Origin: Gemmobacter sp.
Lineage (GTDB): Bacteria > Pseudomonadota > Alphaproteobacteria > Rhodobacterales > Rhodobacteraceae
DNA: 64,000 bases
Reading direction: 5' to 3'
Assembly: GCF_034676705.1 (NCBI RefSeq)
Contig: NZ_JAUCBS010000013.1
Span: forward strand, 1,066,501-1,130,500
The translations under genes and the position numbers were made by a program. The notes beneath the pieces are model-generated. The model made no database searches. It saw only the letters and a program-made list of their open reading frames with translations, and had not been told where the DNA came from. Within the stretch, counting starts at the first letter, position 1; each line of letters begins with the position of its first letter. Of the stretch, positions 17,267 to 24,842 are shown in pieces.

Positions 17267-17836
17267 TTACCCGAACACATGGTCGGGATAGAGGACGGAC
17301 AGAAGCATGTGGGTGCGCTTGGTCATGAAAGCCGCTAGCTCGCCTTCCGGCTCAACGAGCCATTGCATGCAAGACCCCTGAATGACCGTCTGAATCAAGC
17401 CGGCGGTATGCTCGGGTGGGCGCGGCCCGGCGGGCAGTCGTGCCTCGATAGCTTTCAGGACCAGTCTGTTCCGCTCCGCCGCAAGGGCGCGAAGCGACGG
17501 CTCCTGAACGTCTCCCCACAATAGAAGAAGGTAGCCTTCCGTTCCGGCACCGTCACCCATACCGGCGATGAGGTCCTTGAGCATCGCCCACAGCGGATCG
17601 AGGCCCTTTTCGGGACTCGCACCCGCGAAATAGTCGCGCACCTCCTGCGTGTTGCGCTCCATGACCTTTAGATGCAGCGTCGCCTTGTCTTTGAACCGCT
17701 GGATCAGTGCAGCCCGCGAGATGCCGACCGCTTCCGTAACATCGGAGAGGGTGAAGGCCGATGGACCTTTCTGAAGAAGGATGCCTAGCGCGGTATCTAG
17801 AATGAACTCATCGCTATGAAGTTTCGGTCTCGGCAT
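17267..17836 (-). CDS. TetR-family regulator of the resistance cassette
   Basis: A 189-residue TetR-type repressor starting MPRPKLHSDEFILDTALGIL, with HTH FTLSDVTEAVGISRAALIQRFKDK (about residues 31-54) and a variable ligand-binding C-terminus. The start at 17836 was preferred to a 17-codon extension because the family domain begins there, with a weak AGAAG ribosome site. It precedes the rRNA methyltransferase gene on the same strand with a separate promoter between them. Target and ligand are inferred only by adjacency. Confidence 0.85.
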   Translation of the reverse strand: MPRPKLHSDEFILDTALGILLQKGPSAFTLSDVTEAVGISRAALIQRFKDKATLHLKVMERNTQEVRDYFAGASPEKGLDPLWAMLKDLIAGMGDGAGTEGYLLLLWGDVQEPSLRALAAERNRLVLKAIEARLPAGPRPPEHTAGLIQTVIQGSCMQWLVEPEGELAAFMTKRTHMLLSVLYPDHVFG

Positions 17837-17940
17837 ATCTTCTTTTCTACTGCTCGCTTGAATGATGGTACCTACAATAGCCGGCATCCAGCGTGAGATA
17901 CACGGGGCATGATAGATACCGGATGAAACACGCGTATGTG

Positions 17941-19995
17941 CTAAAGGCCAAGGTCATGCCTTCGCCCCAACTGCCACGACACCGATCCGCCCTGCACGAC
18001 GCCAGTGATCTCGCGGCCGAACTGGCGGTCGATCACCGGCCGCCACGGGACAAGCGTGAACTCATGGCTCTTTTCCACCACGGCGAACTTGCCGCTCGAT
18101 AGCTGAACGGTCCCGGTGAACTTGCCGCTGACGTTCTCGCCGTCCGTGGCGGCACGGAACGGCAACCCCTTGCCCTCGGCCATCTCCGCGCCAATGCGGG
18201 CAACCTCCCGCTCGCGCAAGGTGGCGAGAAGGCTGCGCCGGTAGAAGATGCGGCCGTTCCGTGCTCGGGTGGCATCGCCCTGTTCGATGTGATGCTCGCG
18301 CCGCTGGTCCATCGCCTCACGCACCTGCTGGCCGAAGCCGGCCGGCGCAAGGTCGGCCGTTTCGCCATGGACCAATCGCCGGTCCAGCCATGTCGTGCCG
18401 TCCGATCCGATCTGCTTGCCTAGATCGACCGGGGAAAGGATGCGAACGCTGGCCTGCCGGTCACGGCCGGCGTCATAGGCGGCGGCGCGGCTGACCAGAT
18501 CATCGGGGATGCGCCATTGGTCGGCGTCGATCCTCTCGACGATCCCGGCGCGGCGCAATGCCTCCAGTCGCCGGACATGGGCATCGACATAGCCCTCATA
18601 ATCGCCGCCCGGAACGCGGCCCTCGAACTTCGCCTGCTCCAGATGGCGGCTCGGACGATAGATGCCGTCCTCGGTGATGGCGGCAATGGCGCGTTCGGAC
18701 GGTCGGGCGGTCGCCTCGGCCGGGCCGATCTGGACGACGCTGCAAACGCGGGCGTCCTCCAGCCGCTCGGGCGCGATGCCTGCGATGTGGTGCGTCCTGC
18801 CGTCGATCCCGTCCACCACAATGGTCAGGTTCTCGCCCAGCTCGTCCGACAGGTGCTTGTCCACGACGCGGCCGACGATGGGTGTCTCTGGCGCTCCGTC
18901 ATGGATTTGAAAGCTCATGGGATCGCGTTCGCCTCCCTGCGGGCCGAGCGCCTTCTGCATGGTGCGGATAATGTCGCCGCGCTCGCCCAACTTGCGCAGG
19001 GCCGGCTCCATGTCCTTGCTCAACTCCCAAACGCCGGGCGCGTGCTCGGTCGCCAGTCCCATCTTCTCCAGCTTGGCGAGACGGCGCAGGCGTAAGGTGC
19101 GCTCGAACTGGCGGCGCGGTGCGGCCGGTTCATGGCGCAGGTCGAGGAACCGGGCATCGGCTTCCTCGGCCATGGCGCGGTCAATCCGGGTGAAGCGGTC
19201 CTGGTCTATCTCGGCCGACAGCTTGCGGGTCTGCTCGATTTCGGTGACGGGGCCGAGTTCCAGACTGGCAAGCTCGCTGGCGCGCTCCCGTAGGCCGTTG
19301 GCGAGGTAGTCGCCATTGATGATTAGATCCTCGCCCATCTCGTCGCGGCCGTTGACGATGACATGCACATGGGGATGGCCGGTGTTGTAGTGGTTGACGG
19401 CGACCCAATCGAGTTTCGTGCCGAGGTCGGCTTCCACCTGCTTCATGAAATCGCGGGTGTAGGCCGTGAGGTCCGATAGCTCCGCGCCATCCTCGGGCGA
19501 GACGATGAATCTGAACTGGTGGCGGTCGTCCTTGCCGCGATCAAGGAAGGCGTCGCCATCGGCGCGGTCCTCGGTCGCCGAATAGAGCCGGCCCCGCTCG
19601 CCGTCGCGTGACGTGCCGTCGCGCTGGACATAGCGCAGATGCGCGCGGGCGCGTGCGCCCTTCCACGCGGCCCGAACGCTGCGCTGCTTGACGATCACGC
19701 GGCGGCTGCCGGGCTGGCGATGATGCCATTGGCCGGAGATGTTCCGAGCGCGCACGAAGCTCGCGCCCCGGCCGCGCTTCACGCCCTTGCCGCTGGCGAC
19801 CACGGCACGGGACCGCCCCGGCGATGACGGGCGAGCGGATGACGGCATGGAAGGATCGCGGGAGGCTGCTGCCTGATGCTGCCGGGTGATCTTCTTGACC
19901 TGCGTGAGAAAGCTCTTGGTCTTGCCGGCCTTCGGTGTGTCGGATCGGATACGGCCCGGCTTCGGACGGAAGCGGTTTTCATCGTCGGCGCTCAT
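17941..19995 (-). CDS. Relaxase (VirD2/TraI-like, DUF3363-containing)
   Basis: A 684-residue relaxase that nicks oriT and pilots the transferred strand. The basic N-terminus precedes AHLRYVQRDG (around 118-127) and the metal-binding histidines in HYNTGHPHVHVIVNG (H207/H209/H211). The C-terminal half matches the DUF3363 region found in alphaproteobacterial ICE relaxases (IVVDGIDGRTHHIAG, WLDRRLV). AGGAG lies 8 nt before the ATG at 19995. The cassette was inserted just past its 3' end. Confidence 0.9.
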   Translation of the reverse strand: MSADDENRFRPKPGRIRSDTPKAGKTKSFLTQVKKITRQHQAAASRDPSMPSSARPSSPGRSRAVVASGKGVKRGRGASFVRARNISGQWHHRQPGSRRVIVKQRSVRAAWKGARARAHLRYVQRDGTSRDGERGRLYSATEDRADGDAFLDRGKDDRHQFRFIVSPEDGAELSDLTAYTRDFMKQVEADLGTKLDWVAVNHYNTGHPHVHVIVNGRDEMGEDLIINGDYLANGLRERASELASLELGPVTEIEQTRKLSAEIDQDRFTRIDRAMAEEADARFLDLRHEPAAPRRQFERTLRLRRLAKLEKMGLATEHAPGVWELSKDMEPALRKLGERGDIIRTMQKALGPQGGERDPMSFQIHDGAPETPIVGRVVDKHLSDELGENLTIVVDGIDGRTHHIAGIAPERLEDARVCSVVQIGPAEATARPSERAIAAITEDGIYRPSRHLEQAKFEGRVPGGDYEGYVDAHVRRLEALRRAGIVERIDADQWRIPDDLVSRAAAYDAGRDRQASVRILSPVDLGKQIGSDGTTWLDRRLVHGETADLAPAGFGQQVREAMDQRREHHIEQGDATRARNGRIFYRRSLLATLREREVARIGAEMAEGKGLPFRAATDGENVSGKFTGTVQLSSGKFAVVEKSHEFTLVPWRPVIDRQFGREITGVVQGGSVSWQLGRRHDLGL

Positions 19996-20000
19996 GGGCG

Positions 20001-20200
20001 CGACTCCTGATAAAACCACCGAAAAACGGCTGATATGGGCCTATGGTGCCGCTCGAAACCCAGCAAAGCCAAGGCTTTGTGCGAAATCGCGGCACGCGAC
20101 CCCTCAAAACCATGGTGCCGGAACCGGCCACCTAACCAGTGTGCAGACAACAACAATTTCCAGAAGCGGCCCGATATGGTGCCGTCTTCTTTAATCTTGC
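20001..20200. other. Candidate origin of transfer
   Basis: The gap upstream of the relaxase holds a tight inverted repeat CAAAGCC-AA-GGCTTTG (20064-20079) and three copies of ATGGTGCCG (20043-20051, 20112-20120, 20176-20184) spaced ~65-70 bp. oriT commonly lies beside the relaxase gene and carries an inverted repeat next to the nick site. No VirD2-type nick consensus was certain, so this is positional and structural evidence only. Confidence 0.4.
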
Positions 20201-20308
20201 CCTCCGCCCTTTCTGTCTTTTCTGCCCCTCCTGCCCGAAACCCTGCCGGGCGCAAACCTGCCCGACCGGATGCCGAAACCAGCGCCGCCGAGCGCGGGAA
20301 CGCCGCCC

Positions 20309-21241
20309 TCATGGCGTTCCCGAACCGCTCGCGTCGGCGACGAAAATGCTGTCGCCCTGCGACTCTGCATCGACGGGATCGCGCGCCGGAACGGCCGCGC
20401 GGCCGTCGCCGGATCGTGCGTCGGACGGCGGCGCGGCGACAGCCCGTGCGTCGCCCGGACGCATGACGAACAGCGGTGCCTCGCGCCAATCTGGCGGCGG
20501 TGGCGGTGCCGATGATGGCGCTTCGGTTGCAGTCGCGCCGCCGAGGATCGGCGCGAGCGCGGCGACATAGGCCCGCGTCTCGGCCGGCAGAGCGCGGCCG
20601 GTCGCAAGGTGTTCGTCATAGCGGCCGGGACCGGCATTGTAGGCCGCAAGCATCGCGCCGACATTGCCGTAGCGGTCGAACATTTCGCGCAGATAGGCGG
20701 TGCCTGCCATGATGTTGTCGCGCGGGTCATAGGGATCGCGGCCGAGGCCATGGCGGACGCGCAGGCCCGCCCAGGTATCGGGCATCACCTGCATCAATCC
20801 CATCGCCCCAGCCGACGAAATCGCACGCACGTCGCCCGCGCTCTCGGCGCGCAGCACCGCGCGAATCCAGTGCTCGGGGATGCCGAACCGCTGCGACGCC
20901 TCGGCGATGTGCGCCGCATAGGGATGGGCGGCGGCCGGGCGCTCGACCGGCACGGATTGCGCGACGGCGACGCCCGATCCGATGCAGACGGAAAGCGCCC
21001 CCGCCAGCAGCAGGACGGCATAATGCCATGCCGGCCTGTCTCCGCTTCGCCGCCAGCCTGCCAGCGTGCTCGCTGCGGTCAAGGGCAAGGCGCAAGCGCC
21101 GGCCGATGGCCGCCCCTGACCTTCGCTGCGCGCGCCGGCCGTCTGGTCGCCGAGCGGGACGAAGGGATGAGACGGCTTTTCCGCGAACAAAGGGATGACG
21201 ATCTTGGACCGGATGGCGGGCCGGACGCGCGCGGCCTTCAT
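20309..21241 (-). CDS. Lytic transglycosylase of the conjugation system
   Basis: A 310-residue protein: basic N-terminal part, one membrane segment (HYAVLLLAGALSVCIGSGVAVA, about residues 73-94), then a SLT lysozyme-like domain with catalytic E133 (AVLRAESAGD), SSAGAMGLMQVMPDTW and YNAGPGRYDEH. The C-terminus is proline/alanine-rich. It would open peptidoglycan for the mating channel (VirB1/TrbN role). The start at 21241 overlaps the DUF736 stop by 4 bp; the longer frame to 21400 only reads through DUF736. Confidence 0.88.
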   Translation of the reverse strand: MKAARVRPAIRSKIVIPLFAEKPSHPFVPLGDQTAGARSEGQGRPSAGACALPLTAASTLAGWRRSGDRPAWHYAVLLLAGALSVCIGSGVAVAQSVPVERPAAAHPYAAHIAEASQRFGIPEHWIRAVLRAESAGDVRAISSAGAMGLMQVMPDTWAGLRVRHGLGRDPYDPRDNIMAGTAYLREMFDRYGNVGAMLAAYNAGPGRYDEHLATGRALPAETRAYVAALAPILGGATATEAPSSAPPPPPDWREAPLFVMRPGDARAVAAPPSDARSGDGRAAVPARDPVDAESQGDSIFVADASGSGTP

Positions 21242-21573
21242 TCCTCGTCCTCGACTTTCCGGGGGTGCTTCCAACGCAGCGTCCAGACCGAAGGATCGTC
21301 GTTGGACTGGAACAGTTTGGCGCGGATCGGGAACGGGAAGATCGGTCCCTCCAATCGCATCGACACGAACTCGCCAGCGTTCTCGCTGGCGTCCTTCCAT
21401 GCCGGGCCGGCGTCCGGGCCGTCCTCGCTATCGAGGCGCACGCGATAGTCGGGCGCGTTTTTCACGTCGCTCGGCTTGGCCGGGACGATGAACAGCTTTT
21501 CGTGGAGGCCGAACGAATGAAGCTCCCCCGCATAGCCGGTTTCGGTGCGGGTGAATGTGCCTATCTCTGCCAT
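21238..21573 (-). CDS. DUF736 family protein
   Basis: A 111-residue protein (MAEIGTFTRTETGYAGELHS...) with the DUF736 core, including SEDGPDAGPAWKDASENAGEFVSMRL near the middle. AGGAG lies 7 nt before the ATG at 21573. DUF736 proteins are a common feature of alphaproteobacterial conjugative elements; molecular function is unknown. It is coupled to the lytic transglycosylase gene and follows traF. Confidence 0.87.
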   Translation of the reverse strand: MAEIGTFTRTETGYAGELHSFGLHEKLFIVPAKPSDVKNAPDYRVRLDSEDGPDAGPAWKDASENAGEFVSMRLEGPIFPFPIRAKLFQSNDDPSVWTLRWKHPRKVEDEE

Positions 21574-21608
21574 GAGAAATCTCCTGTGGTGGTTCTCGGG
21601 GGGTGGTT

Positions 21609-22154
21609 TCAGTGCGTCGGCGCGCGCCACTCGTAGCGGCCGACGCCTTCCTCATCGGTCCAGAGCGGGACCGCTCGGCCGATGACGGAAGCTGCGGGGG
21701 TGAGTCCGAAGTAGCGGCCGTCGAGGCTGTCGCGGACTTCCCAATTCATGAGGAAAAGCTGGTCGTCGCCGATGACGCGGCAGCCCTGCCAGATGGGCAG
21801 ATCGCGGCCGAGGCTGTCGCGCTCCAGCGCCTCGCCCATCTCGATCCCGTCAACCGTGATCGTGCGGCCGGTGCGGCAAACCCGCTGCCCCGGCAGGCCG
21901 AGGACGCGCTTCAAGAGCGGGACGCCGCGCCCGATATAGCCGCGCTCGACCATGAAGGCAGCGAGCGGTTCGGGCGGCATGACGGCGACCAGCTCGGGCA
22001 CGTCGATCCGGTCTGCCGGCTCGACGGTGTAGAATCCGACCGGCGCGCTGGCGGTGGCGTTCCATATGAGTTTCGTCGGCGTCTCGACCGCGCTTGCGGC
22101 GGCGATGCCGATGACGGCGAGCACCGTCACCGTGAGGGTGCGGCGGCGCGTCAT
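21609..22154 (-). CDS. traF: TraF, S26-type signal peptidase for pilin processing
   Basis: A 181-residue membrane-anchored peptidase: N-terminal segment LTVTVLAVIGIAAASAVE, catalytic Ser36 (NATASAPVGFY) and Lys82 (LLKRVLGLPGQ), then the S26 box with IWQGCRVIGDDQLFLMN and DSLDGRYFG. In RP4, TraF trims and cyclises the TrbC pilin; the same role is inferred here given trbC at 8504-8836. Overlaps the DUF2840 stop by 4 bp. Confidence 0.9.
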   Translation of the reverse strand: MTRRRTLTVTVLAVIGIAAASAVETPTKLIWNATASAPVGFYTVEPADRIDVPELVAVMPPEPLAAFMVERGYIGRGVPLLKRVLGLPGQRVCRTGRTITVDGIEMGEALERDSLGRDLPIWQGCRVIGDDQLFLMNWEVRDSLDGRYFGLTPAASVIGRAVPLWTDEEGVGRYEWRAPTH

Positions 22155-22669
22155 GGGTCGATCCTACGGCGATGAAGCCAAGCGGCATGTCGCTCGGGCG
22201 TGTAGGCGTGCGGCTCCAGATTGGCGGTCAGCCGATTGTGGACGTGCCTCCAATGCTCCGGCGAGGCATCGGCCGGATCGAGGCCGAGCGATTCCACGGC
22301 GTCGATAGCGGCAAGCGCACGCTGCACCTTGGGCCAGCCGTCGAGGCGCAACAGGATTTCGCCGCCGGGGCGGACGAACGGCAATGTCTGGAACGGCTCG
22401 CCGCGACCGATGGCCCGCACAATGTCGATGCGCGAAACGACAGTGCCATGGTCGCCGTTCGCCCATCGGACGAAGGCGAAGATGCTGCCCGGCGCGAAGC
22501 CGACGACGCTGCGGCGGCGGTCGATGATCTGTTCATAGCTCTTGCGGCCGAAGCGTATCCAGTGCTCGATCTTGCGTTTCTCGAAGGTCAGCTCGACCAA
22601 CGTGGTGAAGGGCGCAGGCCCGTCCGGCAGCGGACGGCCGTGCGCGCTGCGATGGGCGCGACGGGTCAT
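22151..22669 (-). CDS. DUF2840 family protein
   Basis: A 172-residue protein with the DUF2840 core (TFEKRKIEHWIRFGRKSYEQIIDRRRSVVGFAPGSIFAFVRW). GGAG lies 7 nt before the ATG at 22669; a longer frame to 22765 lacks a site. DUF2840 genes accompany traF and repA in this class of ICE. It may be a DNA- or protein-binding accessory; no catalytic motif is visible. Confidence 0.85.
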   Translation of the reverse strand: MTRRAHRSAHGRPLPDGPAPFTTLVELTFEKRKIEHWIRFGRKSYEQIIDRRRSVVGFAPGSIFAFVRWANGDHGTVVSRIDIVRAIGRGEPFQTLPFVRPGGEILLRLDGWPKVQRALAAIDAVESLGLDPADASPEHWRHVHNRLTANLEPHAYTPERHAAWLHRRRIDP

Positions 22670-22730
22670 TGTTCGTCTCCGGGGATGCGCTGGGGGCTGC
22701 GCGGGCGCAGCGCGTCGAGCGCGGCGGCCG

Positions 22731-23807
22731 TCATGGCTCGCCCCTTCGGGCAGAACCGGCACCACGCTTCGCCTGCGCGCGCGTCAAAGAAAAAGAGTTA
22801 GATTCTCTGTTAGATAAGTTAGCTGTCGGATTCCGCTTTTCAGGCCAAAGCGTTAGCTGCGGTTCGTGCGCCTGATCTGCCGATAGTGGTGCGCCTGATG
22901 TGCCGATACCCCGTGCGCCTGATCTGCCGATGGCATTAACAGGGTTATCAACAGTGCCTGTTGACAGGTTTTCGGGGCGGATGCGCAGCAGTTCGCGGCC
23001 GTCTTCCCGCTCGATCTGGAGCAGGTAGCCGGGGAGTTGCTGGCGGGCCGCGATGCGGCGCAGGTCGAGTGCGAAGTCGGACGGCCGGGCGAGGCTGCCG
23101 GATTTCTGGTGGAGGTGCGCGACCTCGAAAACCCAGCCGTGGCGCTGGTGCCCGGCGTGCTTTCTGGCGACGCGGTAAAGCCATCGCTCGATGCCGCCAG
23201 TCAGCCGGAAATAGGCCGGGTCGATGGTCAGGACCAGCGAACGGTCGATGACGCTGTTGTAGAACCATTCGGGCAGGACGAACTCCATGCCCTCGACGCG
23301 GCCGGCGCGCGTCGTCATTTCCTCCCACTCGTTGATCCATGAGAATTGCCGGCGACGCCAATGCGGGCCGTTGCGGATCGTGGTGGCGATGACGGTGGAT
23401 TGCAGCCGCGCCAGCGCGGCTTTCAGAAGCCGGTATTGGTGATTGCCGGTCGGCCGTCCGATGGCACGCAACAGGTGGTAGGGCGTGAACCGGACAAAGC
23501 GCGACGTGGTGAGGCCGTTGTTCTCGGCCGCGACGATCTGCGAGGCCGCCCATATCAGCACATCGGCGTCCCATATGGTCGCCATGCCGTGTTCGGGCAT
23601 CCCGAACACCTGCACCTCTATGTCGGCGGCCTTATAGAGAATCGGCTTGGTGCGCGGGGTCTTCGCCAGAGAGAAGAACGGCCGTTCCATCAAATCGCGC
23701 TGGTCGCGCGGCGGCGCGTCGCCCGTTGCGACAACGAAGGGGTCTAGACGGCTGCGCTCGCTGTCCTCGGTAGGGTGCGCGGGGGCGTGATCGTCCTCGC
23801 GCAGCAT
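22731..23807 (-). CDS. repA: Replication initiator protein A
   Basis: A 358-residue RPA-family initiator; MERPFFSLAKTPRTKPILYKAADIEVQVFG is the family signature, followed by ATIWDADVLIWAASQIV and RHGWVFEVAHLHQKSG. The start at 23807 directly follows the AlpA-type stop; MERPFFS (23690) is a possible internal start. The 3' part of the gene carries three direct repeats and a palindrome with a DnaA-box-like sequence, a plausible origin. It implies the excised ICE can replicate autonomously. Confidence 0.88.
   Translation of the reverse strand: MLREDDHAPAHPTEDSERSRLDPFVVATGDAPPRDQRDLMERPFFSLAKTPRTKPILYKAADIEVQVFGMPEHGMATIWDADVLIWAASQIVAAENNGLTTSRFVRFTPYHLLRAIGRPTGNHQYRLLKAALARLQSTVIATTIRNGPHWRRRQFSWINEWEEMTTRAGRVEGMEFVLPEWFYNSVIDRSLVLTIDPAYFRLTGGIERWLYRVARKHAGHQRHGWVFEVAHLHQKSGSLARPSDFALDLRRIAARQQLPGYLLQIEREDGRELLRIRPENLSTGTVDNPVNAIGRSGARGIGTSGAPLSADQAHEPQLTLWPEKRNPTANLSNRESNSFSLTRAQAKRGAGSARRGEP
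22866..22931. repeat. Three iteron-like 19-bp direct repeats
   Basis: GTGCGCCTGATCTGCCGAT occurs at 22866-22884 and 22913-22931; the middle copy at 22889-22907 differs at one base. The spacing of 23-24 bp (about two helical turns) and the position within the initiator gene fit iterons bound by RepA. They translate to a repetitive IGRSGAR/IGTSGAP stretch in the RepA C-terminus. Confidence 0.62.
22945..22964. other. DnaA-box-like site and palindrome beside the iterons
   Basis: TTATCAACA (22945-22953) differs from the DnaA consensus TTATCCACA at one base and overlaps the perfect inverted repeat TCAACAG-TGC-CTGTTGA (22948-22964). With the iterons 14 bp away and a more AT-rich stretch at ~22795-22860, it completes a compact candidate vegetative origin. 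Confidence 0.5.
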
Positions 23808-24077
23808 CTAGCAGTCGCCCTGTTCTTCGGGCGTGAGGGGACGCGCGGGAAAGACGGTGCCGGCGGTCTTGTCGCGGGTGGATTTACGCTCGCCGGCCGC
23901 GCTCCAGTCTTCCAGATCGCGGACGGTGTAGAGGACGCGCCCGCCGACCTTGCGATAGGTCGGCCCGGTGCCATAGGTGCGATGTTTCTCAAGGGTGCGG
24001 ATGGATATGCCGAGGAAGCGCGCGGCTTCCTTGGTGCGCAGCAGGCGCGGCGGCAGGCCCGCAAGTGGGTTGGGCAT
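23808..24077 (-). CDS. AlpA/MerR-type helix-turn-helix protein
   Basis: An 89-residue DNA-binding protein with LLRTKEAARFLGISIRTLEKHRTYGTGPTYRKVGGRVLYTVRDLEDW, the winged HTH_17 fold of AlpA regulators and excisionases. It directly precedes repA (the stop codon abuts the repA ATG), so it may control repA or act in excision. The upstream intergenic region holds the 67-bp repeat and a long inverted repeat. Confidence 0.87.
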   Translation of the reverse strand: MPNPLAGLPPRLLRTKEAARFLGISIRTLEKHRTYGTGPTYRKVGGRVLYTVRDLEDWSAAGERKSTRDKTAGTVFPARPLTPEEQGDC

Positions 24078-24126
24078 GGATCACCTCCAGTCGGGAATGG
24101 GCTGCCGGGGGCGGCAGCGGACTGTG

Positions 24127-24193
24127 GCGAACCATGGCGAGGGATCGGCGGCGCGTAGCGTGCCGCATTTGCGCCTATGCGCTGGCGGCACCC
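24127..24193. repeat. 67-bp ICE repeat, copy 2
   Basis: The same-orientation partner of 161-227 (about 87% identical), with the same hairpin core (GTGCCGC...GCGGCAC). It lies 50 bp upstream of the AlpA-type gene. The two copies are 24 kb apart, near the two ends of the conjugation and replication block. Confidence 0.65.
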
Positions 24194-24324
24194 CCCTTCG
24201 GGGCGGTGCGCCGTCAATAGATGAGGGATTTCAGCAGCTCGTCGCGGTGTCGCGCCGAAAAGGCAAAGACATTCGCGCGTGGCTCGGTTAGGAATGTAGG
24301 CGGAGCAGACGCGCTGCTCTGGGG

Positions 24325-24461
24325 CTTAGTAACCCCTGACTAGCGGTTGGTGCCGGCCGTGACGGCACCACGATCCTCGAACCTATGGTCGGGGAGCCTA
24401 TGGCGTATGTCCAAGGCTGCTCGCCCAAAGGTCATAGGGCCGTCTAGTCACGGTTACTAAC
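24325..24461. promoter_or_regulatory. Long inverted repeat in the divergent intergenic region
   Basis: CTTAGTAACCCCTGACTAG (24325-24343) and CTAGTCACGGTTACTAAC (24444-24461) are inverted copies, ~15 of 18 paired. Between them lies a hairpin GGTGCCG-7 nt-CGGCACC. The region separates the AlpA-type gene (leftward) from the 24539 gene (rightward), so it is the probable control region for both. I saw no gene in 24194-24538. Confidence 0.5.
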
Positions 24462-24538
24462 TCCCCGATCACCAGGTTGAGGGGCCATTTGCGGGGGCGC
24501 ACCGCAAGCAAGGCCCTTTCCAGATGAAGGGGAAGGCT

Positions 24539-24826
24539 ATGCGGGTTCCCGTCGAACTCGATCCCGATGTGGACGACGAAGCGCCAACCGGCGACACCAT
24601 CACCATCTATGACGAACGGCTTTTCGTGACGTATCTGCGGCTGCTCGATGCCAAGGCCGAGGGCGCGGATTGGAAGGAAGTCGCGCGGATCGTGCTGCAC
24701 CGCGATCCGGCTGCCGAGGAACTGCGGACTTATCGTTGCTGGCAAAGCCACCTCGAACGCGCGCAATGGCTATCGCGTGAGGGCTATCGGAAGATTCTGG
24801 AGCAGGCGGCAGCCAACAACCCATGA
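24539..24826 (+). CDS. Small helical protein related to DUF2285 C-termini
   Basis: A 95-residue acidic protein (MRVPVELDPDVDDEAPTGDT...). Residues ~32-90 (LRLLDAKAEGADWKEVARIVL...SREGYRKILEQ) resemble the helical end of DUF2285 regulators such as the broken gene next door. The start at 24539 has AAGGGG 6 nt upstream; the ATG 15 bp earlier has none. It is one of the few + strand genes in the ICE half. Possibly DNA-binding; function unknown. Confidence 0.75.
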   Translation: MRVPVELDPDVDDEAPTGDTITIYDERLFVTYLRLLDAKAEGADWKEVARIVLHRDPAAEELRTYRCWQSHLERAQWLSREGYRKILEQAAANNP

Positions 24827-24842
24827 GGGCCATGCCTCCCGA

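Noticed and set aside
22866..22931. Three repeats considered as a small CRISPR array
   Set aside because: Spacers would be only 4-5 bp, repeats are inside a coding gene, and there are no cas genes; iterons fit better.
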